Part shown: positions 17,865 through 27,733 of the stretch, piece after piece
Numbering within the stretch: position 1 is the stretch's first letter
How the letters are laid out: the number at the start of each line of letters is the position of its first letter
Source: Deltaproteobacteria bacterium
GTDB taxonomy: Bacteria > Acidobacteriota > Thermoanaerobaculia > Multivoradales > JAHZIX01
Assembly (NCBI GenBank): GCA_022601195.1
Contig: JAHZIX010000035.1
Span: 91,375 to 155,374 of the forward strand
Length of the DNA: 64,000 nucleotides
Reading direction: 5' to 3'
Made by a program: the position numbers and the translations under genes
Notes under the pieces: model-generated
What the model saw: only the letters and a program-made list of their open reading frames with translations
Database searches by the model: none
Told to the model about the DNA's origin: nothing

Positions 17865-19478
17865 TTACGGGTTTCCCCCCTCCGAGGAGGTTTCCTTCGC
17901 TTCGTCCAAGGCTGCTGCCGCCGCTGCCGCCTTTCGTTCTTGCCGCCTTTTCTCCCGGCGCTCGGCTACGGGCTGCAGGGCTTTGATGAGTCTCTTGGGC
18001 TCGTAGAATCTCACCAGGTGTTTGACGGTACCTTGTAGGTCGTCCGGGTTGAAGGTGATGGGAGCGTTGGGAGCCGCCACGGCAGGAATGGCCTTGGCGA
18101 GCCGTTCCTTGACCTCATCGTGGGCCGGGTCGGGGGCGAGGTTGGTTCTTTCGTTCCGGTCGGTCTGGTGATCGTAGAGCTCTTCGTCACCATTGCGGTA
18201 ACGGATATAGCGCCAGCGCTCGTCCCGGATCGAATAGGCCTCGATGGGGTAGTTGGTCAGGGCGGGACGGTCCCTTTTGGCTAGGGGGTCCTGCAGCAGA
18301 GGGGCAAAGCTGATCCCGTCGAGATTGGTTGTGGGTTCGATGCCCGCCAGCTCCTGGAGAGTCGGGTAGAGGTCCACCAGGGTCACCGGACGAGGGGAGG
18401 CTTGCCCTTCGCCTGCAAGGCCTTTGGCGTAGACCAGCAGAGGAACGTGGGCAGCTCGTTCCCATAGGGTGTACTTTCCCCAATGTTTCTTGTCCCCCAA
18501 GTGGAGCCCGTGGTCGCTGGTGACCACCACGATGGTGTTGTCCCGGTAAGGGCTAGCCTCCAAAGCATCGAGGATGCGGCCCAAGACCGCATCGGCAAAG
18601 GAAACGCTCGCCATGTAGGCCTGGATCGCTTGGGGATACTGGCCGGCCAGGGCGATCGCCTTGTGGGCCCGGCGGTCCATACGCATTTTGCCGGAAGGGG
18701 GAAGGTCGTCCACATCCGTGTTTACGAGCTTGGGAATGGTGACTTCGTCCAATGGGTAGAGGTCGAAATACTTCTGGGGCACATTCCAGGGCAGGTGGGG
18801 GCGATAAAAGCCAAGGGCCATGAAGAAGGGAGATTTCTGGGGAGAGTCGAGCCACTTCTTGGCCTGGAGAGCGACCTGAACATCGTCCATGGCTTCGTCT
18901 TCCACGTCGAGGGGGCCCCAGGTGAAATGAGCCAGCTGGGTCAATCCTGCGGTCTCTCTCATCTCGGCCCTGGGGTCGTCGTCCTTTTCCACGAACTCAT
19001 CCCAGACGAGCTTCCCGGGACCCCAACTATGAAAGACCTTGCCGGCGCCGAGAGTGCGATACCCGGCAGCGCTGAAGGCCTCCATCATGGTGGGGCGATC
19101 GGCGACGGCGGCGAGGTAGGGCTGGCCGTTTTTGTAGACGCCGGTGGTCGACGGCCGTAACCCAGTGAGGAGAGCGGTTCTGGAGGGATTGCAGGCGGTG
19201 GAGTCACATTGAGCGTTGGTGAAACTGACTCCCATGTCCGCCAGGCGCTGAAAATTGGGCGTCTGGATGTCCGGATGCCCCGCCAGGGGCTCGATCCAAT
19301 CGTTCAGGTCATCGAAGAGAATCAGCATGATGTTGGGTTTGTCCGTCCCTAGGGCAGCTTTGCCGCTGCCAGAGCCGGGCGAACCACAGGAGAGAAGGCC
19401 GAGGCTCGAGGCGAGGAGAAGGACCGGGAGAACGGTGGAGGAGAGAAGGGGGGCGCTGCGAAAGTCGAGAGGTTTCAT
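17865..19478 (-). CDS. Sulfatase, Cys-type, lipoprotein (second of a tandem pair)
   Basis: A 537-residue paralogue of the neighbouring sulfatase, in the same direction. It has a lipoprotein signal (VLLLASSLGLLSC, Cys 31), the metal site MLILFDDLND, the formylglycine motif CNPSRTALLTG (Cys near 96) and TSDHGLHLGDKKHWGKYTLWE. Long blocks such as LRPSTTGVYKNGQPYLAAVA are identical in the two proteins, so the pair arose by tandem duplication. The C-terminus ends in a Lys/Arg/Ala-rich segment (REKRRQERKAAAAAAALDEA) that the other copy has only in part. Loss of most identity outside the core would allow different substrates. The start ATG has only a weak ribosome site. Confidence 0.92.
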   Translation of the reverse strand: MKPLDFRSAPLLSSTVLPVLLLASSLGLLSCGSPGSGSGKAALGTDKPNIMLILFDDLNDWIEPLAGHPDIQTPNFQRLADMGVSFTNAQCDSTACNPSRTALLTGLRPSTTGVYKNGQPYLAAVADRPTMMEAFSAAGYRTLGAGKVFHSWGPGKLVWDEFVEKDDDPRAEMRETAGLTQLAHFTWGPLDVEDEAMDDVQVALQAKKWLDSPQKSPFFMALGFYRPHLPWNVPQKYFDLYPLDEVTIPKLVNTDVDDLPPSGKMRMDRRAHKAIALAGQYPQAIQAYMASVSFADAVLGRILDALEASPYRDNTIVVVTSDHGLHLGDKKHWGKYTLWERAAHVPLLVYAKGLAGEGQASPRPVTLVDLYPTLQELAGIEPTTNLDGISFAPLLQDPLAKRDRPALTNYPIEAYSIRDERWRYIRYRNGDEELYDHQTDRNERTNLAPDPAHDEVKERLAKAIPAVAAPNAPITFNPDDLQGTVKHLVRFYEPKRLIKALQPVAERREKRRQERKAAAAAAALDEAKETSSEGGNP

Positions 19479-19697
19479 GGTGGTCTTTTCTGCCCTTATG
19501 GGGATACAGCCCGGATGGGGTCGGTAGCTGGTTCCGCGTGGATTCTGATCGTCACGGCTCTAACCCCGAAACCTTATCTCAGGTACAGGTAAAAAGGCAC
19601 ACTGACCGGGGGGCTGGTCTCTTCAGGTGTCCTTTTCCAGCGGGCCTACCGGCTGGCAACCAGCAAGCTGCCGAAGGGCAGGGTTCGAGCCAGTCCT

Positions 19698-19737
19698 ATC
19701 GAGAAGGCTGACTCCCAGATAAAACCAGCTTCTCGAT
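19698..19737. repeat. Inverted repeat downstream of an ELWxxDGT gene
   Basis: ATCGAGAAGGCTG and CAGCTTCTCGAT pair over 12 bp with one bulge and a 15-nt loop, 9 nt beyond the stop of the gene ending at 19,746. No T-tract follows on the minus strand, so it is either a weak or Rho-assisted terminator or a repeat. Confidence 0.4.
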
Positions 19738-19745
19738 AAATGAGG

Positions 19746-22700
19746 TCACGGCTCCGGGAACGCTTCCGTATCCCCCACGCTGGCGAATTGCCGATTCCGG
19801 TTCTGATAGGTGCGCACGGCGCCGGTTTGGGTGTCGGTGACGGTCAGGTCGAAGTCGACGTTGGAAAGGGAGCCGTAGAACACCCAGAAGGCACCATTGT
19901 TGGGGCGGCCATCCAACACCTTCAACACCGTCTCGACATTGGTGTCGCGAAAGAACCAGAAGTAGCCGGTGTCGTCGGTCAAGGTTACCGCCTGGCCGTC
20001 ACCAGTATTGCCGGAGAAGTCCGCCCAAGTGGCTTCTACGGCGAATCGTCCCCCGTTGAGGCAGAGGCGCGTGACACTAGGAAGGCAGAGGCCGAGAGCT
20101 TCCTGGGAGATCTGGCCGTCGACCACGATAGGTTGCGCTGCCGCAGTGGACTCGAGAGCCTCCGGCGCCTGGAACAAGGAAGCTCCCAAGGGACCAAAGG
20201 ACACGTTGTCTCCGACGCTGGCAAATTTCCGAGACGGGTTGAAATAGCGGCGGCTCAGGCCAGTTTCGGCGTCGGTGACCGTGAGCCAGTATTCGACGTT
20301 GGATAGGGCGCCGTAGAAGGTCCAGAAGTGATCGTTGACGGGCCTGCCGTCGAGAACCTTGAGGATCGCTTCGACGTTCTGGTCATTGAAGAACCAGAAG
20401 TAGCCGGTGTCCTCGGTGATGGAGACCGCTTGGCCCGCACCGGTGCGGGCCTGGAAGTCCTTCCATTGCATCTCCACCTTGAATCTGCCGTCCTGGAGGC
20501 AGAGGGCGGTGTCAGAGGCGCGGCAAGGTGGCCCGGCGCCATCCAGGGGCAGGACCCACAGCTCTTCACCGGAAAGACCGTCGTTGGCCGTGAAATAAAG
20601 CCTCTCGCCACTCACGGTAAGGGCTCCGGGGTTCGACGATTGGCCACCAGGATTGATGTCGTGAATCATGCGAGTCCCGTCCCGAGTCCCATCTGTGACC
20701 CAGAGCTCTGAACCGTGAACGCCATCGTTGGCAACGAAGTAAAGCTGATCGCCGGCTGGTTGGAGGCTACGAGGTCGAGATGAGGCGATTCCTGGACGGA
20801 TGTCTTTGACCAGGCGGGTCGTCTCGGTGGTTCCACGGGAAGTCCACAGCTCGAAGCCGAGGCTATCGCCGTTGAGGCCGAAGAAGAGTCGGTCGTCAGC
20901 AACCGCTAGCTGAGGGGTCGACACTTCAGAAGTTCGACCTTCTTCCAGGCGGACAGCTACCGTGCCTTGATCGGTGCCGTCGCTACGCCAGAGGCCGTAT
21001 TCAAGGTTTCCGAAGCTGCCAGCCGTGAAAAAAATCTCCCCACGGTAGGAAGCTAGAGGACTCGCTTTGGCCGAGAGGGTGTCACAACCAAAGGTTTGTT
21101 GGGTCAGCCTATGGGTTCCCTCGGTGCTGCCATCGGATCTCCACAAAGTGAGGTCTTGGAAATCGCAAAAGGCGAGGATGAAACCGCCGTCAAAGGGCAA
21201 GATTTGTGCTGTCAGAAGGTCCTCGAGGCTGATGAACTCCAGCTCGATCAGCCTTTGGGGGGCGTTGAATGCCGTGCCGCTGGACCAAAAAGAAAGGTTT
21301 CTTTGGTTATCCTCGGTGGCAAAGAACAAGCGGTTGCCAACTGCCTGTAGACCGTCGATGAGAGTCACTTGAGCGGGGCCGAAGTTCGAGACTTTTTCCG
21401 TGCTCTCCGCGGTGCCATCAGTTTTCCAGACCCCCCGGTCCTCTCCTGAAGGAACGGTGAAAAACACAGAGCCACCTGCTTCTACGAATCCACTTGGCAG
21501 GATGCGACTGGCGACGGTGGGTTTGGCGAAGGTCTCGAGGAGGGTAAAGGCGTCCGTGGTCGGGTCGATAGCCCACGCCTCGAGGCTCGTTTCATTCTCG
21601 AGCGAGTAAAATACACGGTCCCCGGCCGAAACGAGAGCCGAAGGGAAAGGGCCGAAGTTCGAACCGAACTCTCTCAAAATGTTCGTCGTTCCGGCGTCTC
21701 CACGAGTTTTTGCGATCGCGATGGGAGAAAAGTTCTGCCCGCCCTGCCTAGGCAAGTTCGCTTCAAAGAACAGATGGTCATCAGAAGGGGTTAGAAATCG
21801 GGGAGAAGAGCCAGAGGGCTCCTTTGAGATATCGAGAAGCAAACGAGCACCCTCTGGGCTGTCGTCGAGCACCCAGGGTTCGGCGCCGTGATCGGTTTCC
21901 GAAATAGATAGGAATACCTGATCGTTCCCGCCGCCAATCCAGCCGGAAGTAGCATTACCGCCAATTCCTAGAAACTCACGGAAGTGGGTGAGCCTGTGGG
22001 TTCCCTCGGCGCTGCCATCGGTCTTCCAGAGCTGAGGCCTACGGTCGGCATCTTCTGCCAGGAAGAAGAGCTCGTCACCGAGCCTTCCTTGCTGAAAACT
22101 CGGCTGGTTGCAGGGGACATTGCAGAGATCGGTCAGTGGGTGAGTTCCCTCCAAGGTCCCGTCGCTGAGCCAAGGCTCGAAGACGACTCCGTCGGCGCTG
22201 CCGAAAACGATGGCCTGGTCTCCGAAACTGGCCAAGGAGTCATCGATGATCAAAGCCAGGGGGAACCGTTCCGTCGAGGATGGGTTGCCATCGGTTCGCC
22301 AAAGAGCCGGGCCGAGAGAGTCATCTGCGATGAAGACCACGGAATTGCCGACTCGTTCTATGGGGTTGGGCTCGTTGAACCGGAAAGGAAAGGGATCAGC
22401 TTCCTCCAGATTCGAAATTCGGCGCGTACCGTTGGTCGTACCGTCGCTTTCCCAAAGCTCTTCGTCTTGTCCCGAAGTCGCTCCCGGAGCTGGGGCTACG
22501 AAGTAGAAGCGATCCCCTCGAGGGGCGATGGCACTGGGGCTGGAATGAGGGGGAAATTGGGTGATCTGGCGAGGTAGGGAGCTTTGGCTATCGACCGCCC
22601 AGAGCTGGGAGCCGTCCCCGGAGTTGGAAACAAAGAACAAGTGATTTGTGCTGGCGTAGATGGTTGAGGGGATGCCCGTCGGGACAGAGTCGTCGGCCAG

Positions 22701-23420
22701 GTACAGGGCGGTTCCTTCCGGAGTACCGTCACTCTTCCACAGCTCTCTCCGGCCGGATAGGAAGGGCTCTGCAACAAAGAAGATCAGGTCGTCCAGGACC
22801 TGGAGGTTCCGATCCTGCGTCAGGGCGTGCCCATCGGGCACATTGGATACCTGGAACGTCCCCGCCCGGGTGCCGTCACTCCTCCATAGCTGAGTTCCGG
22901 TCTCCTCCCGGTGGAGGCCGAAATACAGAATGTCGTTGTGGAGGGTAACGAAGCGCTCAGCGTCGAACAGGTCGATGAAGAATTCGTCGAGGACAGAGAA
23001 GGTTCCACCGCGGGTACCATCGGTGCGCCACAGAGCTGTCGTCTCATCTCCAAAGGGGTCGATTCGGGCTCCGGTAAAGAAGGCGATCTCTTCTGTGACC
23101 GCCAGAAATCCCGATCGTGAGGAACAGGACCCCGGGCAAATATCGAAAAGAAGCTGAGTGCCTGCCGAAGAGCCATCGGACGCCCAGACCTCGTGGCCCG
23201 ACGTAGGGGTGCTGGCAAAGAAGACCACACGATCTCCCAGCTGTTGGTAGTCACCGGGAAAGGAGCTCGACGATGGAATGTTGCTGCCGGTAGGGAAGAG
23301 GTCTACCACTTGCTCGGCAATCTGGCCGTCCGCGGGAAGACTGGCAGAAAGCAACACCAGCAGAGGCACCCCAAGGAGCAGGGAGCGAATGTGGCGAGAA
23401 CGAGATGCGTTTGCGGGCAT
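19746..23420 (-). CDS. Secreted ELWxxDGT-repeat protein, array member 1
   Basis: A 1224-residue exported protein. After a signal peptide (LLLGVPLLVLLSASLPADGQ) it is built from about 14 degenerate units of the form ELW-x-x-DGT-x-x-GT (for example ELWKSDGTPEGTA, GLWRSDGTDQGTV, ELWVTDGTRDGTR), which probably fold into beta-propeller-like blades. Two C-terminal domains of about 115 residues follow (from about 966 and 1112), each with C-x-x-x-x-x-x-LCL, DTGYFWFF, VLDGRP and FASVGD. Function is unknown; extracellular binding or surface display is likely. The ribosome site AAAGGA lies 8 nt before the ATG. N-terminal sequence (EQVVDLFPT) groups it with array member 4. Confidence 0.93.
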   Translation of the reverse strand: MPANASRSRHIRSLLLGVPLLVLLSASLPADGQIAEQVVDLFPTGSNIPSSSSFPGDYQQLGDRVVFFASTPTSGHEVWASDGSSAGTQLLFDICPGSCSSRSGFLAVTEEIAFFTGARIDPFGDETTALWRTDGTRGGTFSVLDEFFIDLFDAERFVTLHNDILYFGLHREETGTQLWRSDGTRAGTFQVSNVPDGHALTQDRNLQVLDDLIFFVAEPFLSGRRELWKSDGTPEGTALYLADDSVPTGIPSTIYASTNHLFFVSNSGDGSQLWAVDSQSSLPRQITQFPPHSSPSAIAPRGDRFYFVAPAPGATSGQDEELWESDGTTNGTRRISNLEEADPFPFRFNEPNPIERVGNSVVFIADDSLGPALWRTDGNPSSTERFPLALIIDDSLASFGDQAIVFGSADGVVFEPWLSDGTLEGTHPLTDLCNVPCNQPSFQQGRLGDELFFLAEDADRRPQLWKTDGSAEGTHRLTHFREFLGIGGNATSGWIGGGNDQVFLSISETDHGAEPWVLDDSPEGARLLLDISKEPSGSSPRFLTPSDDHLFFEANLPRQGGQNFSPIAIAKTRGDAGTTNILREFGSNFGPFPSALVSAGDRVFYSLENETSLEAWAIDPTTDAFTLLETFAKPTVASRILPSGFVEAGGSVFFTVPSGEDRGVWKTDGTAESTEKVSNFGPAQVTLIDGLQAVGNRLFFATEDNQRNLSFWSSGTAFNAPQRLIELEFISLEDLLTAQILPFDGGFILAFCDFQDLTLWRSDGSTEGTHRLTQQTFGCDTLSAKASPLASYRGEIFFTAGSFGNLEYGLWRSDGTDQGTVAVRLEEGRTSEVSTPQLAVADDRLFFGLNGDSLGFELWTSRGTTETTRLVKDIRPGIASSRPRSLQPAGDQLYFVANDGVHGSELWVTDGTRDGTRMIHDINPGGQSSNPGALTVSGERLYFTANDGLSGEELWVLPLDGAGPPCRASDTALCLQDGRFKVEMQWKDFQARTGAGQAVSITEDTGYFWFFNDQNVEAILKVLDGRPVNDHFWTFYGALSNVEYWLTVTDAETGLSRRYFNPSRKFASVGDNVSFGPLGASLFQAPEALESTAAAQPIVVDGQISQEALGLCLPSVTRLCLNGGRFAVEATWADFSGNTGDGQAVTLTDDTGYFWFFRDTNVETVLKVLDGRPNNGAFWVFYGSLSNVDFDLTVTDTQTGAVRTYQNRNRQFASVGDTEAFPEP

Positions 23421-23477
23421 CAGGAGAGTCCTTTCGTGGAGTGTTCTAGTCTCGAGGAGGCACTTATGGCTAGACAG

Positions 23478-23483
23478 ATTATA
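23478..23483 (-). promoter_or_regulatory. Candidate -10 element of array member 1
   Basis: On the minus strand this reads TATAAT, about 58 nt upstream of the ATG at 23,420, in an AT-rich patch that stands out from the surrounding GC-rich DNA. No good -35 hexamer is visible at the usual distance. Confidence 0.4.
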
Positions 23484-23549
23484 TCTTGATTATGTCGCAT
23501 TAGCATGGAAGGGTGTCTGTCACCGCTCTGGTCTCTACCGAGTCCTTCC

Positions 23550-26500
23550 TTACTCTGGGAAGGCCTCTTTGTCCCCAACGCTACGGAATTGCCGTCCGCG
23601 ATTCTGGTAGGCACGCACGGCGCCGGTTTGGGTATCGGTGACGGTGAGGTCGAAATCGACGTTGGTCAGGGAGCCGTAGAACACCCAGAAGGCGCCGTTG
23701 GCGGGGCGGCCGTCAATCACCTTCAAGACGGCCTCGACGTTCTTGTCGTTGAAGAACCAGAAATAGCCGGTTTCCCCGCTGAGAGCCACCGCTTGGCCTT
23801 CTCCGGAGTTGCCGGAGAAATCCGTCCAGGTGGCCTCGGCAGCGAATCGGCCCTCGTTGAGGCAAAGGCGAGTCGCGCTGGGGGAGCAGCCTTCGAGGGA
23901 TGTCGCCGCAGCTCGGCGGTCGAGGATGATGGGCTGGGCTGTCTCCTGGACTTCTAGCGGTGGCGAAGGTTGAGAAAGGTTGGCCCCGCGAGGGCCGAAG
24001 GCTTCGACATCGGCGAAGCTGGTGGGGTGCCGTCCGCGGTTCTTGTAGCGGCGGGTCAGGCCGGTTTGGGTATCGGTCACGGTGAGCCGATAGGGAGAGT
24101 CGGAGAGGTCGCCGAAGAAGAACCAATGGTGGCCGTTGACCCCCTGACCATCGATGATCTTGACCACGGTCTCGACGTCCTGATCCTGGAGAGACCAAAA
24201 GTAGCCGGTGTTTTCGGTCATGGGTACTCCCCGGCTGGCACCGATGGTTACCCGCCTGTTTCCCCGTGACCACCCCATCTCTACTTTGAACCGCTCTCCC
24301 AGGAGGCACAGAGCCGTGCTGGAGGCTCGGCAGGCGGGGGCGTTACTCGCCAGGGGGAGTCGCCAGAGCTCTTGACCGGATGGGCCATCGGAGGCGGAGA
24401 AGTAAAGCTCGTCACCGGCCACGGTGAGCTCCCGAGGGTTTGAAGAGAGTCCTTCGGGGTTGATGTCGTGGACCAGGTGGGTGCCCGCCGCTGTGCCATC
24501 GCTAGTCCACAGCTCTCTGCCATGAATATCGTTGTCGGCGGCGAAGAAGAGCCGGTCACCGGCCGCCGTGAGCCCTCCGACTCCGGAAGAAAGCTCTTCC
24601 TGGGAGAATGTTCTGAGCACCATCGATCCGCCGGTGGTACCGTCGCTCACCCACAAGTTCCGGGCGCCACCCGGGGTCGTAGTGGTCAAGAAGAGGGCAG
24701 AGGTCGTCGCGGTGAGGCGAGGAGAGCCTGGAGCGTCTTGCGATGCCGTCTCCGGGGAGAGCTCCACCACGGGCTGTGTTCCGGCAGCGGTACCGTCGGT
24801 TCTCCACAGGAAGAGACCTGATTCCCGGCCGGACTCCTCGACCTTCCCCTCGACAAAATAGAGATCGCCTCGGAAGCGAACCATTTCCAGCTCCGGGGCG
24901 GTGCATGCGAAGCGATGACCGAGGTCGAGGCGCTGAGTCGTGTCGGAAGTCCCTCGACTTCGCCATAGGTCGGACCCGCCAGGGCAATCCCCTTTCAGGA
25001 AGAAGGTGTCATCTCCCAAAGTTCCAAAGCCGGCAATCCGTTCGAGGGGATCGGTGGCGGTCAGTAGCTGGGTGCCTTCCAGGCTGCCGTCGGTGGCAAA
25101 GAGCCCGGTCTCCGGGGGCTCGCTCCCGGGAGGGCTGGTCTCCGCAGTGAAATAGAGACGCTCGTCCGCTGGCCAGGTCCCCTGGTGACCGGAGATACCG
25201 AGGCTAGCGAAGTCCACCGCCAGCTGAGCCGTAGCGCCGTCGGTCTGCCAAAGGCCGCCGTCTGTTCTGCCGCTAGCGAGGAAATACCTTTGGCCCCTGG
25301 CCAATGGGAAGACTCTCGAGAGAGTGATTGGGGATTCAGGACCGGAAGCATTGAATAGATGTACCGGGAACGTACCCTCCGGCGTACCATCGCTGCGAAA
25401 GACTTCCCGCCCCGGTTCGTCGGTCTCGCGATCGAAGAAGACCAAGTCGCCTGCAGCGGTGATGTGCTCCAGCTCTCGGAGATCCGTGAAGGTCGTAAGC
25501 TGGATCGTGTCGGCCGCTGTCCCACTCGAAGACCAGAGATTTCGCTGCAATTCCTCGCCGAAGTGGTGAATCGTTATCGCTGAGAAAACGACACCCTCGG
25601 CGGAGGGAGTGATCGAATCCACCTTAGATTCCAGGCTACCCTTTTCGATATCGACCAGAAGTTGCGGCGCGTTCTGCGGATCGGTGGAAACCCAAGGCTC
25701 GAAGCCGCTCTGTTGAGAAGAAGCCCGGAACAGGAAGAGATTTCCCAGCCGAGCAAAATCCATATTGCTGAAGCTCACCCCCACGCCTAGAGGTAGGGTG
25801 AGGGCTCTGTGGGTCCCTTCCGCGGTGCCATCGGTGCGCCACAGGCCTTGTTGGTTCTGGAGGTCGTAGCCTTGAATGTAGTAATGCCCTTGGGACTCCC
25901 TCGCCCGACCGGGGTAGGAATCGCACGGGCCCTCGCAGAGATCCAAGAGGGGTTCGGTTCCGCTCAGAGTGCCATCCGTGGACCACACTTCAAGGCCGGA
26001 GTCCGGGTGGGAGGCGGAAAAAAGAACCCGATCTCCAATGCGGGACATGGAATCCCCTTCCGGCGAGCAGGAATTGTCGGGAGAGCAGACAGCTGTCGGG
26101 GCCTCCTCTCCCCCGGATTGACTGTCGACCGCCAGGAGAACGGGATTGCCGTTTGCGGTGGCTAGGAAAACCAGAGTTTCCCCAAAGGCTTGGACCGTTC
26201 TCGAAGAAGGGCAGAGGATTTGAGAAACAAAGGGTCCGTAGTTGCCAACCTGGGCGACCAACTGGGGCGAGCTCTGAGTGGCTTCCAGCTGCCAAAGGGC
26301 TCCTTGTCCCTCGTCGTCGAGGGTGTGGAAAAAGAGCTTTCCGGGAGCTGAGTCGCTCACGCCTAGACAGCCCAACTCCAATCCCTCGCCGTCGCGAAAG
26401 TCCTGCACGGTGCGCAGCTCTCCAGTGCTGGGTTCGAAGCTGAGGATGGTCTCGCCACCGGGATCCTCTGTTGCAAATAGGAGCCGATCGCCGACGACCC

Positions 26501-27317
26501 GGAAGGCGTAATTGAAATCGGTGAAGTGGGTGAGATCCGCCTCTCTCGCCGTGCCAGCTTCCGTTCCATCGGAGGACCACAAATGTCCTCCTTGGAGGAA
26601 ATAGAAATGGTCGCCGAGAATCACCATTCTCCGGGACAAGGGAAAATCCCCGTTGGTGGCAAATTCGACAAGCTGATGAGTGCCTCGGACGGTGCCGTCT
26701 GTTCTCCACAGGCTCGAGTGACCCTCGTCATCGAAACGGCTGAAGATGAGAGCGTCCCCAAAGACTTGCCCTGCCGGGCCATAGGTGAAGTTCTGATCAG
26801 TGGTTGAGGTGAGAGAAAACGTTCCAGCTCGAGTCCCGTCCGAGCGCCACAAGGTCTCAAATGGGCTCGGCCACGGTGCTGTCTTGCTGACCCAGAAAAA
26901 CAGATCTCCCAACCGACCTTCATAGGTGCGGCTATAGCTGCATCGTCCCGGACAGGAGTCCACTAGCATGGACGTTCCGGCTTTCGTGCTGTCGCTGATC
27001 CAGGGTTCCCTGCCCATCGAATCCGAGTAGGCAAAGAACAGCACTCGGTCCGCCACAGGGGTGAAATTCTCCGGGTAAGAGCTATCACCAATATCCACCT
27101 CGATGAGCCCCTCTTGGACCAAGTCGATCACCTGCTCGGCAACCTGACCGTCCGCGGCGGGCTCCAAGAGCACCAGCCCTGGCCAGAGAGCCGCTAAGAG
27201 CCCCAACCTTCTGAAGGTGCGGCGAAGTCCTGGGCGGTAGTTTGCTTGGCGGGGAGGTTCTTGCCTGGGAAACGCTTGCCCTGAAAACTCTTGCCTTGGA
27301 AACTCAGAGTCGGCCAT
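23550..27317 (-). CDS. Secreted ELWxxDGT-repeat protein, array member 2
   Basis: A 1255-residue paralogue of the array. The N-terminus carries a run of related short motifs (FPRQEF, FPRQEPPRQA) before a basic stretch and hydrophobic core (GLLAALWPGLVLLEPAADGQ), which looks like a long signal peptide. Repeat units include TLWRSDGTRAGTF, GLWRTDGTAEGTH and ELWTSDGTAAGTH, and the two C-terminal Cys-LCL...GYFWxxxD domains are present. In the first of these the usual DTGYFWFF is altered to NTGYFWSL. The start is the ATG at 27,317 because AAAGGA precedes it by 8 nt; a TTG six codons upstream lies inside that ribosome site. The N-terminal domain is closest to array member 3. Confidence 0.92.
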   Translation of the reverse strand: MADSEFPRQEFSGQAFPRQEPPRQANYRPGLRRTFRRLGLLAALWPGLVLLEPAADGQVAEQVIDLVQEGLIEVDIGDSSYPENFTPVADRVLFFAYSDSMGREPWISDSTKAGTSMLVDSCPGRCSYSRTYEGRLGDLFFWVSKTAPWPSPFETLWRSDGTRAGTFSLTSTTDQNFTYGPAGQVFGDALIFSRFDDEGHSSLWRTDGTVRGTHQLVEFATNGDFPLSRRMVILGDHFYFLQGGHLWSSDGTEAGTAREADLTHFTDFNYAFRVVGDRLLFATEDPGGETILSFEPSTGELRTVQDFRDGEGLELGCLGVSDSAPGKLFFHTLDDEGQGALWQLEATQSSPQLVAQVGNYGPFVSQILCPSSRTVQAFGETLVFLATANGNPVLLAVDSQSGGEEAPTAVCSPDNSCSPEGDSMSRIGDRVLFSASHPDSGLEVWSTDGTLSGTEPLLDLCEGPCDSYPGRARESQGHYYIQGYDLQNQQGLWRTDGTAEGTHRALTLPLGVGVSFSNMDFARLGNLFLFRASSQQSGFEPWVSTDPQNAPQLLVDIEKGSLESKVDSITPSAEGVVFSAITIHHFGEELQRNLWSSSGTAADTIQLTTFTDLRELEHITAAGDLVFFDRETDEPGREVFRSDGTPEGTFPVHLFNASGPESPITLSRVFPLARGQRYFLASGRTDGGLWQTDGATAQLAVDFASLGISGHQGTWPADERLYFTAETSPPGSEPPETGLFATDGSLEGTQLLTATDPLERIAGFGTLGDDTFFLKGDCPGGSDLWRSRGTSDTTQRLDLGHRFACTAPELEMVRFRGDLYFVEGKVEESGRESGLFLWRTDGTAAGTQPVVELSPETASQDAPGSPRLTATTSALFLTTTTPGGARNLWVSDGTTGGSMVLRTFSQEELSSGVGGLTAAGDRLFFAADNDIHGRELWTSDGTAAGTHLVHDINPEGLSSNPRELTVAGDELYFSASDGPSGQELWRLPLASNAPACRASSTALCLLGERFKVEMGWSRGNRRVTIGASRGVPMTENTGYFWSLQDQDVETVVKIIDGQGVNGHHWFFFGDLSDSPYRLTVTDTQTGLTRRYKNRGRHPTSFADVEAFGPRGANLSQPSPPLEVQETAQPIILDRRAAATSLEGCSPSATRLCLNEGRFAAEATWTDFSGNSGEGQAVALSGETGYFWFFNDKNVEAVLKVIDGRPANGAFWVFYGSLTNVDFDLTVTDTQTGAVRAYQNRGRQFRSVGDKEAFPE

Positions 27318-27513
27318 TTTCGGAGTCCTTTCCAAACGGAGCTGGGAGAATCAGCAGACCTTTGCGAAACGAAATGAATTTTCTATGCTTCTTTACTATA
27401 TCGCTTCTCGGTTCGCAGGAGATGAGGATTGATTGCTTTGATGCTGCAATGACCACGACCGGCAACCCATCCTCTGGAGATGAAGGCGGCAAATAGGAGT
27501 GGAATAGATCACG

Positions 27514-27608
27514 CTGCATCTCGAGAAGACCACTGCATCTCGAGGAGGCCTCCGTTTCTCGATAAGACCACTGCGCCTCTAGACGACCACTGCGCCTCTA
27601 GAAGATCA
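27514..27608. repeat. 19-bp tandem repeat, five units
   Basis: Five consecutive 19-base units: CTGCATCTCGAGAAGACCA, CTGCATCTCGAGGAGGCCT, CCGTTTCTCGATAAGACCA, CTGCGCCTCTAGACGACCA and CTGCGCCTCTAGAAGATCA. The inner CTCGAG / TCTAGA parts are near-palindromic in each unit. They lie between two array genes. A single similar element (TCTCGAGGAGGC) occurs near 23,450 upstream of array member 1. Confidence 0.85.
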
Positions 27609-27670
27609 TAAGGGGGGCGATGTCGTTGGTGAAAAGTCCGGGCCCCGAGGCTTCCAGAGTGAAATGCCCG

Positions 27671-27733
27671 GGTGGGGGAGCCGCCGGAAGCAGCTCCCCA
27701 TCTTCGAGGCGCTCTTGGATCTCTTCTGCCGGG
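27671..27733 (+). pseudogene. Relic of the CoxE-like gene (about 60 bp)
   Basis: The stretch GAGCCGCCGGAAGCAGCTC...TCTTCGAGGCG...GATCTCTTCTG matches, with scattered changes, the intact CoxE-like gene at about 40,098-40,155 and the longer relic at 35,757-35,820. It abuts the stop codon of array member 3 at 27,735, exactly as the longer relic abuts the stop of array member 5 at 35,821 (shared CTACTGGGGAAAGG). Confidence 0.75.

Noticed and set aside
27514..27608. CRISPR array
   Set aside because: The 19-bp units follow each other directly without spacers and no cas gene is nearby, so it is a tandem repeat.
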